A stretch of 64,000 nt of DNA from Arion vulgaris. Lineage: Eukaryota > Mollusca > Gastropoda > Stylommatophora > Arionidae. The notes below the pieces were generated by a model. The model was not told the origin of the DNA, searched no databases, and worked only from the letters and a program-made list of their open reading frames with translations. Made by a program: the position numbers and the translations under genes. Positions within the stretch are counted from its first letter, which is position 1. Each line of letters begins with the position of its first letter. This document shows, in pieces, positions 44,041 through 54,129 of this stretch. Location: the NCBI GenBank assembly GCA_020796225.1, contig CM036764.1, positions 55,626,498 through 55,690,497 on the forward strand, given 5' to 3'.

Positions 44041-44475
44041 AAATTATGCCAGCGAGAGTTGGAAAATGACTAAAGATATAGAAAGCAAGTTGAATGCATT
44101 TGAAAATAGATGTCTGCGAAAAATAATGAAATATAAATGGAACGAATTCAGGAGAAGTGATGAAATCAGAGACATGTCTGGTCAACCACTAGTGACAACT
44201 GTTATAAGAAAGAGAAGATGGAGATATGTTGGGCACACCTTGAGGAGAAATGATCAACGAATATCAAATCAGGCATTGAAGTGGGATGCAAAGGGTTCAA
44301 GAAAGAGAGGTCGACCTAAAGAGACTCTGAACCGAACTTTGCTGAGAGAGGCAGGAAATATCAGTCTCAGTTCCATGGAGGAGATTGAGCGAGTTGCCCA
44401 GGATAGAGCGGTATGGAGAAATTACTTGCAGGCCCTATGTAACGTATAACGGTACGAGAGGAATTATTATTATTT
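44041..44475 (+). pseudogene. LINE C-terminal remnant with intact tail
   Basis: An open frame (to 44449) reads YASESWKMTKDIESKLNAFE, NRCLRKIMKYKW, then RKRRWRYVGHTLRRNDQRIS, NQALKWDAKGSRKRGRPKET, VAQDRAVWRNYLQALCNV and a stop. This is the complete region downstream of the RT in a widespread marine-invertebrate LINE family. A short 3' UTR ends in ATTATTATTAT, the 3' microsatellite. RT and endonuclease are absent (5' truncation). The element inserted into the surrounding AT-rich array. A second copy lies inverted at 53725-53970. Confidence 0.85.
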
Positions 44476-44760
44476 ATATGTTAAATGTATATATATGTTA
44501 TGTATATGTTAAATTTATATATATGTTAAATATATATGTTAAATATATATGTTAAATATATATGTTAAATATATATGTTAAATGTATATATATGTTTAAT
44601 GTATATATATAATGTTATATATGTAAATATATATATGTTAAATGTATATATGTTAAATGTATATATATGTTAAATTATATTTAATCTATATATGTTAATT
44701 ATATATATGTTAATATATATTAATGTATATATATATGTTATGTATATATTTGATAATTAT
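44470..44760. repeat. AT-rich (TATATGTTAAATG) array, right part
   Basis: About 20 irregular units of ATATATGTTAAATGT. Confidence 0.88.
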
Positions 44761-44825
44761 TGTTTATTTTCTGTTATGTCATTTCTTATTTAATCACATA
44801 TTTTCATATTAGCAGCGATTTATTC

Positions 44826-45001
44826 TCTGATTGTTCTATATGACATGTTACGTCTGTCGTATAAGGAATCTGATTGTACTATATGACATGTTACGTCTGT
44901 CGTATAAGGAGTCTGATTGTTCTATATGACATGTTACGTCTGTCGTATAACAAGTCTGATTGTTCTATATGACATGTTAGGTCTGTCGTATAAGAAATCT
45001 G
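44826..45001. repeat. 43-bp array, 4 copies
   Basis: The unit is CTGATTGTTCTATATGACAT, GTTACGTCTGTCGTATAAGG, AGT. Confidence 0.95.
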
Positions 45002-45004
45002 AAT

Positions 45005-45130
45005 TTCTTCGCTTCTCTGGTATATCCTTTACTTGATAAAGGCCTTTTGGTTGAAACGTCACAGTATATTGTGTACTTTGTGTTTTGATATGTTTGGTCA
45101 TTGCTCAATAGAAGATTTACTAGTTCTTTT
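45005..45130 (+). mobile_element. Penelope-like tail remnant (hammerhead-like)
   Basis: ACTTGATAAAGGCCTTTTGG, TTGAAACGTCACAGTATATT, GTGTACTTTGTG. Same block as 43805-43925 and the inverse of 13740-13828. A small open frame (45033-45260) runs across it but is not a recognised protein. Confidence 0.45.
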
Positions 45131-45277
45131 CTATAGATACAAGTTTGTCAAAGTATATTCAATCAATTTTCACTTGTTTCGCCAAAAGTACACTATACAA
45201 GAAGTAGGAGTAGCACCTATTGCGTGCGTACTCATCAACCAATTTAACCACACTTTGTGATTTGTGAATTTGAACAT

Positions 45278-45880
45278 AGTTGCGGTACCCGGTAAAGCAT
45301 CTATGCCAAGAACATCATAGTTGCGGTTCCCGGTAAAGCATCTATGCCAGGAACATCATAGTTGCGGTACCCGGTAAAGCATCTATGCCAAGAACATCAT
45401 AGTTGCGGTTCCCGGTAAAGCATCTATGCCAGGAACATCATAGTTGCGGTTCCCGGTAAAGCATCTATGCCAGGAACATCATAGTTGCGGGTACCCGGTA
45501 AAGCATCTATGCCAGAACATCATAGTTGCGGTACCCGGTAAAGCATCTATGCCAGGAACATCATAGTTGCGGTTCCCGGTAAAGCATCTATGCCAGGAAC
45601 ATCATAGTTGCGGTTCCCGGTAAATCATCTATGCCAGGAACATCATAGTTGCGGTTCCCGATAAAGCATCTATGCCAGGAACATCATAGTTGCGGTCCCC
45701 GGTAAAGCATCTATGCCAGGAACATCATAGTTGCGGTTCCCGGTAAAGCATCTATGCCAGGAACATCATAGTTGCGGTCGTACTCTATGCGGAACATCAT
45801 AATTGGGTCCTAAAGCACTAGCCAGAACATCATAGTTGCGGTCCCCGGTAAAGCATCTATGCCAGGAACATCATAGTTTC
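45278..45880. repeat. 41-bp minisatellite, about 15 copies
   Basis: The unit is TAGTTGCGGTTCCCGGTAAA, GCATCTATGCCAGGAACATC, A. Two decayed units lie near 45780-45830. Confidence 0.95.
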
Positions 45881-45929
45881 GGTCAAAGTGTATTTATATT
45901 ATCCAACAGTGTATACATTTGCTGCGATA

Positions 45930-46080
45930 TATAATGGATACAAAGCAAAAGACCGGTGACACAAAGGTGGACCTTAGAGATAACAGAGGTGATGAAAGAC
46001 ACTTTTCATGAAGCGAACACAAAAGCCCGTTCTAGAAATCTCTTCTTATCTTGACGCTGTGAGATAAAACAGGATTTGAG
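45930..46080 (+). pseudogene. LINE C-terminal tail remnant
   Basis: ATAATGGATACAAAGCAAAA, AGGTGGACCTTAGAGATAAC, TCTAGAAATCTCTTCTTATC, TTGACGCTGTGAGA are the inverse of 32600-32760 and 47190-47460. The coding sense corresponds to NGYKAK.RP..RWT. Confidence 0.65.
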
Positions 46081-46097
46081 AAAAGACAAAATAAAAG

Positions 46098-46338
46098 ATA
46101 CCAATTTGTACAGATGTATCACTGCAAGATTTAGATAAACGGGTAAACCCTCACAAAATAAAAGATACCAATTTGTACAGATGTATCACTGCAAGATTTA
46201 GATACCAATTTGTACAGATGTATCACTGCAAGATTTAGATACCAATTTGACGTGTAATCAAGATAGATCCAATTTGTACAGATGACATGCAAATTTAGAT
46301 ACAATTTGTACAGATGTATCACTGCAAGATTTAGATAA
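46098..46338. repeat. 37-bp array, about 6 copies, degenerate
   Basis: The unit is GATACCAATTTGTACAGATG then TATCACTGCAAGATTTA. An AAACGGGTAAACCCTCAC block occurs at both ends (46136 and 46336). Confidence 0.88.
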
Positions 46339-46412
46339 ACGGGTAAACCCTCACTTGAAAGTAATTATAAGGACATTGTATTGAGAGTCGCTGACAATGT
46401 ACATCTGTCTTA

Positions 46413-47096
46413 GATCAGATCTCTAGTCTTTCTTGCTGTCATTTCTCTCATCTAAAACCTTCTGTAATCAGATCTCTAGTCTTTCTTGCTGTCATGTCTC
46501 TCATCTAAAACCTTCTGTAATCAGATCTAGTCTTTCTTGCTGTCATGTCTCTCATCTAAAACCTTCTGTAATCAGATCTCTAGTCTTTCTTGCTGTCATT
46601 TCTCTCATCTAAAACCTTCTGTAATCAGATCTCTAGTCTTTCTTGCTGTCATGTCTCTCATCTAAAACCTTCTGTAATCAGATCTCGTCTTTCTTGCTGT
46701 CATGTCTCTCATCTAAAACCTTCTGTAATCAGATCTCTAGTCTTTCTTGCTGTCATGTCTCTCATCTAAAACCTTCTGTAATCAGATCTCTAGTCTTTCT
46801 TGCTGTCATGTCTCTCATCTAAAACCTTCTGTAATCAGATCTCTAGTCTTTCTTGCTGTCATGTCTCTCATCTAAAACCTTCTGTAATCAGATCTCTAGT
46901 CTTTCTTGCTGTCATGTCTCTCATCTAAAACCTTCTGTAATCAGATCTAATCTTTCTTGCTGTCATGTCTCTCATCTAAAACCTTCTGTAATCAGATCTC
47001 TAGTCTTTCTTGCTGTCATGTCACTCATCTAAAACCTTCTGTAATCAGATCTCTAGTCTTTCTTGCTGTCATGTCACTCATCTAAAACCTTCTGTA
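46413..47096. repeat. 53-bp minisatellite, 13 copies
   Basis: The unit is GATCTCTAGTCTTTCTTGCT, GTCATGTCTCTCATCTAAAA, CCTTCTGTAATCA. Confidence 0.96.
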
Positions 47097-47169
47097 TCCT
47101 TCTTCTTCTTCTTCTTATACTTATCTTCATTTTTCAGAAATGCTTTTAAATTTTGTGTCTCTTTCTTCG

Positions 47170-47640
47170 CTTCTCTAATCATGTTTTGTCTGACAGTGTC
47201 AGGATAAGAAGATATTTCTAGAACGGGCTTTGGTGTGCACTTCTCTAATCATGTTTTGTCTGACAGTGTCAGGATAAGAAGATATTTCTAGAACGGGCTT
47301 TGGTGTGCACTTCTCTAATCATGTTTTGTCTGACAGTGTCAGGATAAGAAGATATTTCTAGAACTGGCTTTGGTGTGCGCTTCATAACTACTGTTTTTTA
47401 CTGCCTCTGTTATCTCTGAGGCTCACATTTTGCTTTGTATCCATTGTATGGGATCAAATTGCTCTTTGAGGCTGTTGGTAATCTGCTTATGTGGCTGAAC
47501 CATTCAATTTGTTGTTTCTTGATGAAGATCAGTACTGATGTTGTACCCATTTTTGTCTGATGTCTTCATTTCAACCGGTCTCTTCTTGTTACACCCAGCA
47601 TTCTGTAGACACTTCATCTCTGTCTGACTAGTCTCTTCTG
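47170..47640 (-). pseudogene. LINE C-terminal remnant with 70-bp expansion
   Basis: Homologous to 32600-33100 (GCTTTGTATCCATTGTATGG, CAATTTGTTGTTTCTTGATG, GATGTCTTCATTTCAACCGG). Here a different part is amplified: CTTCTCTAATCATGTTTTGT repeats at 47170, 47240 and 47310 (70-bp period x3, with TGACAGTGTCAGGATAAGAA). Confidence 0.72.
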
Positions 47641-48235
47641 ATACTTAACTTTCTGTAGACACTTCCTGGCCATGAGACTATGTCATTTGTATGTGTCTAG
47701 AATAGTTTACTTACCTCAACCTTACTTTCTTCATTAACCAACCAAAATCTGAATATTTGAGACAGACATGTTTGTCTGTCTGTTTTTTCTCTGTTCATGG
47801 AATCTTATGAAGTATCATCATCATCATGAGGTACAGTGGTCACATCAAAGATTGACTGCAATAAATCTCCAACATCTGTTGTCTCTAACCTTGGTATTGC
47901 ATTCTGTGTGACTGTACTTTGTCCATCTCTTGATGTTTCCTTCCCACTTGTATCTCTCTCTCTCTCTCTCTTGCGTTCCCGTATCTCAATCTTCCTCTCT
48001 CTTGTCTTTCTTCAACCTTTGCCCCTCTAATAAGGTTTTAATCAATGTGTCATGTACCTTTATGTATATAAAATATTTGTTGTACTTATATTTTCTTGAG
48101 TAATTCTCTCTTTATGACTGGTTTCCTCGTCTTTTCTTTCCATGAAATTTGTCATATTCTTGTGTATTCTTCGGTATTTTTAAATACTTGAATTCTTCAG
48201 TTACATTTATATTTTAAAACATTGTACACTTTTCT
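47641..48235. other. Unassigned segment
   Basis: Contains (TCA)n at 47814-47827 and (CT)n at 47955-47970. No gene recognised. Confidence 0.4.
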
Positions 48236-48662
48236 CACTGATTTCATCTAACCAAGTTTTCTCACTGATTTCATCTAACAAAACAAGTTTTCTCACTGAT
48301 TTCATCTAACAAAACAAGTTTTCTCACTGATTTCATCTAACAAAGTTTTCTCACTGATTTCTCTATAAAACAAGTTTTCTCATGATTTATCTTAACAAAA
48401 AAGTTTTCTCATGATTTCATCTAACAAAACAAGTTTTCTCAATGATTTCATCTAACAAAACAAGTTTTCTCACTGATTTCATCTAACAAAGTTTTCTCAC
48501 TGATTTCATCTAACAAAACAAGTTTTCTCACTGATTTCATCTAACAAAACAAGTTTTCTCACTGATTTCATCTAACAAAACAAGTTTTCTCACTGATTTC
48601 ATCTAACAAAACAAGTTTTCTCAATGATTTCATCTAACAAAGTTTTCTCAATGATTTCATCT
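48236..48662. repeat. 31-bp array, about 14 copies
   Basis: The unit is GTTTTCTCACTGATTTCATC then TAACAAAACAA. Some units lack AACAA. Confidence 0.94.
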
Positions 48663-48688
48663 GAAAGAAAAATGATCTAAAGACAAAA

Positions 48689-48898
48689 GATTGACTTGAT
48701 TTCCCGGGTTTCCCCAAATGGCTTGATCCTCCCGCAGCAATCTACCGAGGGTATTGCACAAAGTACGAACTCCGTAGCTCCCACAATAATCCTAGGATCT
48801 CTTAACAAAATTCGATCGTGAACAGAACAGCGCTGTTGGGATTTTGTTTTCGAACACGTGACATTCGAAATGCAAGGTGAACAGTGTAAACACCTTAC
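48689..48898 (-). mobile_element. tRNA-derived SINE-4
   Basis: CGGGTTTCCCCAAATGGCTT, CTACCGAGGGTATTGCACAA, GAACTCCGTAGCTCCCACAA, TTTCGAACACGTGACATTCG (B-box region). Its right end is at the TA where the next element inserts. Confidence 0.72.
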
Positions 48899-48900
48899 TA

Positions 48901-49635
48901 TAGTTGGTTCCAAAATTCCTGATCATCTTTACCGACCGATATCAAATCATCCCCTTGACAGAAATTCTTGATCATCTTTACCGACCGATATAAAATCATC
49001 CCCTTGACAGAAATTCTTGATATTTACATTTTTATATAGGTAACAGTGACGACCTTCCAAAAGTATTTTTGCCCACTCAAACCTTTAGTTCTGTAAGAAT
49101 TTTATTATATGTTATTACTAAATTTATCGCGATGTTGATCTGGTATACTTGTCGAAATTTTACAGTACGATTGTCTAGTTTGTCTATAACTAAGCATTTC
49201 CGTGTTCCAAATGCAATTCAGTGCAAGTCAAAATCGGGAATCCCGTGGAATTAATCAGTTCGCAATGTTTCCTACCGACTGTTATTGGCGTATGTACGCA
49301 ACATTTACTTTCATTTATAGAAGTGGAAGGTATCATTTGTTCACTATGTCACCTTTCTTTTTATAATATGTAATAGGAATACGCCTTTGCAATCATTCGC
49401 CACCATTTTGTGTATTATTGTAAGTTCTAAACTTTGATTATCATTTTGCTGTGCTTATGCAAAATTATATAACAAAAACGTTTTTTTGCATCAACTAAGC
49501 TACCTACCAATTAGTTAAACATGGATTCTTAAAGTCGTGAGGTATATAAGACTGCATGCAAAAATTACTTGTATCCATCAGGTAGATTTCGTACAAATGA
49601 AACTTTAGTGTGATCACGAATTTGGGAACGAACTA
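48901..49635. mobile_element. Probable non-autonomous Tc1/mariner-like element
   Basis: Starts TAGTTGGTTCCAAAATTCCT then GATCA, and ends with the inverse of TAGTTCGTTCCCAAATTCGT then GATCACAC, about 26 of 30 terminal bases matching. TA flanks both ends (48899-48900 and 49636-49637). The right end (CTGCATGCAAAAATTACTTG, CCATCAGGTAGATTT) resembles the TIR of the full element at 17276-19443, so it is a diverged relative. The interior is AT-rich, has no transposase, and near the left end has a 49-bp duplication (48909-49020). Confidence 0.6.
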
Positions 49636-49682
49636 TACAGATACACCCGAACTGATTTAGTCAGTGCTGCAAATATTTCCCT

Positions 49683-50213
49683 GGTATATTGCCACTGGGA
49701 GTATGTCTGTTTTTTAATATTGTCACTGGGAGTATGTCTGTTTTTTAATATTGTCACTGGGAGTATGTATGTTTTTTAATATTGTCACTGGGAGTATGTC
49801 TGTTTTTTAATATTGTCACTGGGAGTATGTATGTTTTTTAATATTGTCACTGGGAGTATGTCTGTTTTTTAATATTGTCACTGGGAGTATGTCTGTTTTT
49901 TAATATTGTCACTGGGAGTATGTATGTTTTTTAATATTGTCACTGGGAGTATGTCTGTTTTTTTATATTGTCACTGGGAGTATGTCTGTTTTTTAATATT
50001 GTCACTGGGAGTATGTCTGTTTTTTAATATTGTCACTGGGAGTATGTATGTTTTTTAATATTGTCACTGGGAGTATGTCTGTTTTTTTATATTGTCACTG
50101 GGAGTATGTCTGTTTTTTAATATTGTCACTGGGAGTATGTCTGTTTTTTAATATTGTCACTGGGAGTATGTATGTTTTTTAATATTGTCACTGGGAGTAT
50201 GTATGTTTTTTAA
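49683..50213. repeat. 31-bp minisatellite, 17 copies, 124-bp higher-order period
   Basis: The unit is TATTGTCACTGGGAGTATGT then CTGTTTTTTAA. The rare T7 variant recurs at 49957 and 50081 (124 bp, four units), and the GTATGTATG variant recurs at multiples of 31. Confidence 0.95.
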
Positions 50214-50277
50214 TAATCTTTGAGTTATGTTGCTATTTTTGTTTTTACTTCATTAAGTTTTGAGTTACTTCAGATTT

Positions 50278-50430
50278 ACTTTGTCGATGTTTGATCTGTT
50301 CATTATATTCATTTGTCGATGTTTGATCTGTTCATTATATTCATTTGTCGATGATTGATCTGTTCATTATATTCATTTGTCGATGTTTGATCTGTTCATT
50401 GCATTCATTTGTCGATGTTTGATCTGTTCA
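50278..50430. repeat. 32-bp array, 5 copies
   Basis: The unit is TTTGTCGATGTTTGATCTGT then TCATTATATTCA. Confidence 0.94.
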
Positions 50431-50494
50431 TTAAAATTCATGTCATCTTTCATTTGTTTGTTCTTATTGAAACAAATATATTCTGACCGTTCCA

Positions 50495-50690
50495 AAACCA
50501 AAGAATTGACTTCATTGCATCGGGTTTTACTTCAAATAGCTCGGTCCCTCTCTGCAGATATGGCAGTCATCTGCTGAGGTTATTTCACAAGTCACGAACT
50601 CCGTAGCTCCAGTAACAATCCTAATGATCATTTAAAAAATACAATTCACTTGTGAACAGAACCACGCGGTTCGGATTCGAACACACGACA
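50495..50690 (-). mobile_element. tRNA-derived SINE-4, head expanded
   Basis: GAATTGACTTCATTGCATCG, AAATAGCTCGGTCCCTCTCT, CACGAACTCCGTAGCTCCAG, GGTTCGGATTCGAACACACG (B-box region, inverse orientation). The tRNA-like head beyond the B box has become the following array. Confidence 0.72.
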
Positions 50691-51235
50691 TATTAACGCA
50701 TGGCAGCATGACACACGACATATTAACGTATGACACAAGACATATTAACGTATGACACAAGACATATTAACGCATGGCAGCATGACACACGACATATTAA
50801 CGTATGTCAGCATGACACACGACATATTAACGCATGGCAGCATGACACACGACATATTAATATGACACAAGACATATTAACGTTGGCAGCAGACACACGA
50901 CATATTAACGCATGTCAGCTGACACACGACATATTAACATGTCAGCATGACACGACACTATTTACGATGACACAGACATATTAACGTATGGCAGCATGAC
51001 ACACGACATATTAACGTATGACACAAGACATATTAACGATGCAGCATGACACACGACATATTAACGCATGTCAGCATGACACACGACATATTAACGTATG
51101 ACACAAGACATATTAACGTATGGAGCATGACAGATATTAACGTCAGCATGACACACGACATATTAACGCATGTCAGCATGACACACGACATATTAACGTA
51201 TGACACACGACATATTAACGTATGGCAGCATGACA
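50690..51235. repeat. Array from the SINE-4 head, units of about 20 and 30-32 bp
   Basis: Units of ACACACGACATATTAACG with CATGGCAGCATG or GTATG spacers. Long and short units are mixed. Confidence 0.9.
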
Positions 51236-51500
51236 ATAAAAAGAGATCAGTTACTAGAGCCAAGAGAAGACTAGAACATGGATAGACAATATCAAGACTA
51301 CACTAAATAAACACAGATATAACACAACAAGGGCGACTCATCTAGCCCTAGAACACAAATTAAAGCTCTCATCCCTACCGCTTAACGGCAAGAGTAGACA
51401 GCCAACTACATCTTCCACCTGGTGAAATCAGACAAGAGTAGACAGCAACTACATTTCCACCTGGGACTAACAACAGACAAAGTAGACAGCCAACTTATCT
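51236..51500 (+). pseudogene. LINE C-terminal tail remnant
   Basis: AGAAGACTAGAACATGGATA, GACAATATCAAGACTACACT, CGACTCATCTAGCCCTAGAA. Frame pieces read KRRLEHG.TISR and LALEHKLKLSSLPLNG, as in LINE tails of the KRWIDNI type. The last 50-60 bases (GAGTAGACAGCCAACTACAT) are repeated about three times. Confidence 0.5.
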
Positions 51501-51629
51501 TCCTGGAAATAGACATAAAAATAGTGTAACAACTTTGACAAGCCTCTTGAATTATTTTTGAATTGACTAAATTTATTAATACGTCTGACAGTCTTCTTGA
51601 ATATTGTTTATTATTACATTACTATATTA

Positions 51630-51990
51630 TTATATTATTACAGTGTTTTATTAGACCAGTCTTGTTGAATATTGTTACAATGTTTTATTAGAACAGTCTT
51701 GTTGAATATTGTTACAATGTTTTATTAGACCAGTCTTGTTGAATATTGTTACAATGTTTTATTAGACCAGTCTTGTTGAATATTGTTACAATGTTTTATT
51801 AGACCAGTCTTGTTGAATATTGTTACAATGTTTTATTAGACCAGTCTTGTTGAATATTGTTACAATGTTTTATTAGAACAGTCTTGTTGAATATTGTTAC
51901 AATGTTTTATTAGACCAGTCTTGTTGAATATTGTTACAATGTTTTATTAGACCAGTCTTGTTGAATATTGTTACAATGTTTTATTATCAC
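51630..51990. repeat. 37-bp array, about 9-10 copies
   Basis: The unit is CCAGTCTTGTTGAATATTGT then TACAATGTTTTATTAGA. Confidence 0.95.
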
Positions 51991-52004
51991 ATTTTATTTA
52001 ATCT

Positions 52005-52245
52005 TCTTCTTCTTCAAACGCTCCATATCGAACACTTGTTAAACTATTCTTTGTGATGTGTATGTGATCTCAGCATAAGAGCGATTATACGGTGTACCAG
52101 TTATCAGCACTTTCGATTTCTGCGACGCTTTTTATTTACTAGGTAACTTCCTAGTCCCTACCTTAGTCGCCTCTTACAATATGCCTTGTAGGTGACAGTG
52201 TTACTATTCTTTGCTTCCGTTGCGAACCCCGTCAACACACGGGCG
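52005..52245 (+). mobile_element. Family A tail repeat
   Basis: CTTCTTCTTCAAACGCTCCA, TTCTTTGTGATGTGTATGTG, TTTCTGCGACGCTTTTTATT, CAATATGCCTTGTAGGTGAC, ending CAACACACGGGCGG. Confidence 0.83.
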
Positions 52246-52246
52246 G

Positions 52247-52998
52247 GGTCCAAGTCCTAAACAAATGATGGAGTCCACTAAACAGATGATGGAGTCCACT
52301 AAACAAATGATAGAGTCCACTAAACAGATGATGGAGTCCACTAAACAGATGATCGAGTCCACTAAACAAATGATGGAGTCCACTAAACAGATGATGGAGT
52401 CCACTAAACAGATGATCGAGTCCACTAAACAAATGATGGAGTCCACTAAACAAATGATGGAGTCCACTAAACAAATGATGCAGTCCACTAAACAGATGAT
52501 GGAGTCCACTAAACAGATGATGGAGTCCACTAAACAAATGATGGAGTCCACTAAACAAATGATGGAGTCCACTAAACAAATGATGGAGTCCACTAAACAA
52601 ATGATGGAGTCCACTAAACAAATGATGGAGTCCACTAAACAGATGATGGAGTCCACTAAACAATGATGGAGTCCACTAAACAATGATGGAGTCACTAACA
52701 AATGATGAGTCCACTAAACAGATGATGGAGTCCACTAAACAGATGATCGAGTCCACTAAACAAATGATGGAGTCCACTAAACAGATAATCGAGTCCACTA
52801 AACAGATGATGGAGTCCACTAAACAGATGATGGAGTCCACTAAACAGATGATGGAGTCCACTAAACAGATGATCGAGTCCACTAAACAGATGATGGAGTC
52901 CACTAAACAGATGATCGAGTCCACTAAACAGATCATGAGTCACTAAACAGATGATCGAGTCCACTAAACAGATGATCGAGTCCACTAAACAGATCATG
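52247..52998. repeat. 21-bp minisatellite, about 35 copies
   Basis: The unit is AAACAGATGATGGAGTCCAC then T, with AAATG, ATAG and ATCG variants. Multiple of three, so frames (KQMMEST on plus, SIICLVD on minus) stay open for up to 165 aa. Not a gene. Small deletions occur near 52660-52710 and 52930-52945. Confidence 0.96.
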
Positions 52999-53384
52999 GA
53001 GTCCGTACCTGGTCTGAAACGTAAAGTCAAGTGGTAACAAAGATAATTAACATTGCTAACTACGTCACATGTGAACACAAATGAATGACTGAAGCGTACA
53101 GACACCGAACCAATAATATGGCATGAAATATTCACTGTGCTATTGTTGTCATTCGTTGCAGACATACAATAGGCAGTGTACGTTAAGTGAAGTGCTGGCA
53201 GATCAATAACATAAACATCAGTTGGAACAATGATCAGTTATTGACATTACAAATCTATGATTGCAATTCTATCCGTCACATGAGTATTGATTATTCCAAT
53301 GATCATGTGACCAAGTTATTGAAATATCGGTGTTGTGTGTCTTTTTATATGTATGTATATTAAATAAATGTAATGCCACAGAGA
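52999..53384. other. Unassigned segment
   Basis: No repeat or gene recognised. AT-rich. Confidence 0.4.
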
Positions 53385-53715
53385 TGTGGTTTTACAGAAG
53401 AATGATGAGAATCGCATGAACTGTTAAAATGACTCATGTAGAGGTGTTGAATGAGATCAAGGCAAAGAGAAAGTTTATCATTAATATAAGAAAGAGTCAG
53501 TCATCATTTTTCAGACATGTCATGAGAAAGGAGGTTTAGAACACATTCGTGACAACTGGTCAAATCGAGGCAGAGGAAGACAGAGAGAGCAAATGTTGGA
53601 TAGCCTGACTTCATAGCACGGTAGAGCGTCAACATCTGAATTGATAGCAAAGACAGGGATCCATGATCGCCTACACCAGCCGCCGACACGGTACCTGGTG
53701 ATAATAATGATGATA
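53385..53715 (+). pseudogene. LINE C-terminal remnant, subfamily 2
   Basis: Frame pieces read ATEMWFYRRMMRIA, KMTHVEVLNEIKAKRK, SSFFRHVMRKEG, GQIEGRRGRG-like and LIAKTGIHDRL. This is the EMWFYRRMMRI...FxGHVMRK...GKIEGRRxRGRQRxxxLDSL motif series of a distinct LINE tail. It ends in GATAATAATGATGAT, a 3' microsatellite. An inverted second copy is at 58540-58875. Confidence 0.75.
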
Positions 53716-53724
53716 TTAAGTAAT

Positions 53725-53970
53725 AATAATTAATAATTCCTCTCGTACCGTTATACGTTACATAGGGCCTGCAAGTGATTTCTCCATACCGCTCTATCCT
53801 GGGGAAACTCTACCAATCTCCTCCATGGAACTGAGACCGATATCTCTTATCTCTGTCAGCAAAGTTCGTTTCAGGGTCTCCTTAGGTCTTGAACGCTTTG
53901 CATCCGACTTCAATGCCTGCTTTGATATCATTTGATCATTTCTTCTCAAAGTGCCTCCAACATATTTATG
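53725..53970 (-). pseudogene. LINE C-terminal remnant, subfamily 1
   Basis: Inverse of the 44041-44475 family: TACGTTACATAGGGCCTGCA (end of the coding part), CATACCGCTCTATCCTGGG, CTCCTCCATGGAACTGAGAC, TTTCTTCTCAAAGTGCCTCC. Its ATTATTAATTATTATTAC tail meets the tail of the previous LINE. Confidence 0.8.
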
Positions 53971-54004
53971 TATATTACCGTCACATATTACTCATCTAGT
54001 CTTA

Positions 54005-54052
54005 TACTTTCTCTCTTTCTCTCTTCTCTCTTCTCTCTTCTCTCTTCTATTC
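54005..54052. repeat. (CTCTTCT)n pyrimidine run
   Basis: TCTCTCTTCTCTCTTC repeats. Confidence 0.9.
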
Positions 54053-54129
54053 TTCAGAAAATTGGGATAGTTGATAGAGATCAGAAAAGATAGCATTAGA
54101 CAGGAGGGCTTGAAGGCTTTGGTTCCAGA

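Noticed and set aside
52204..53165. Several frames of 86-165 aa with a heptapeptide repeat, coiled-coil-like
   Set aside because: The 21-bp unit gives an exact 7-aa cycle on both strands. This is arithmetic, not evidence of a coiled-coil protein.
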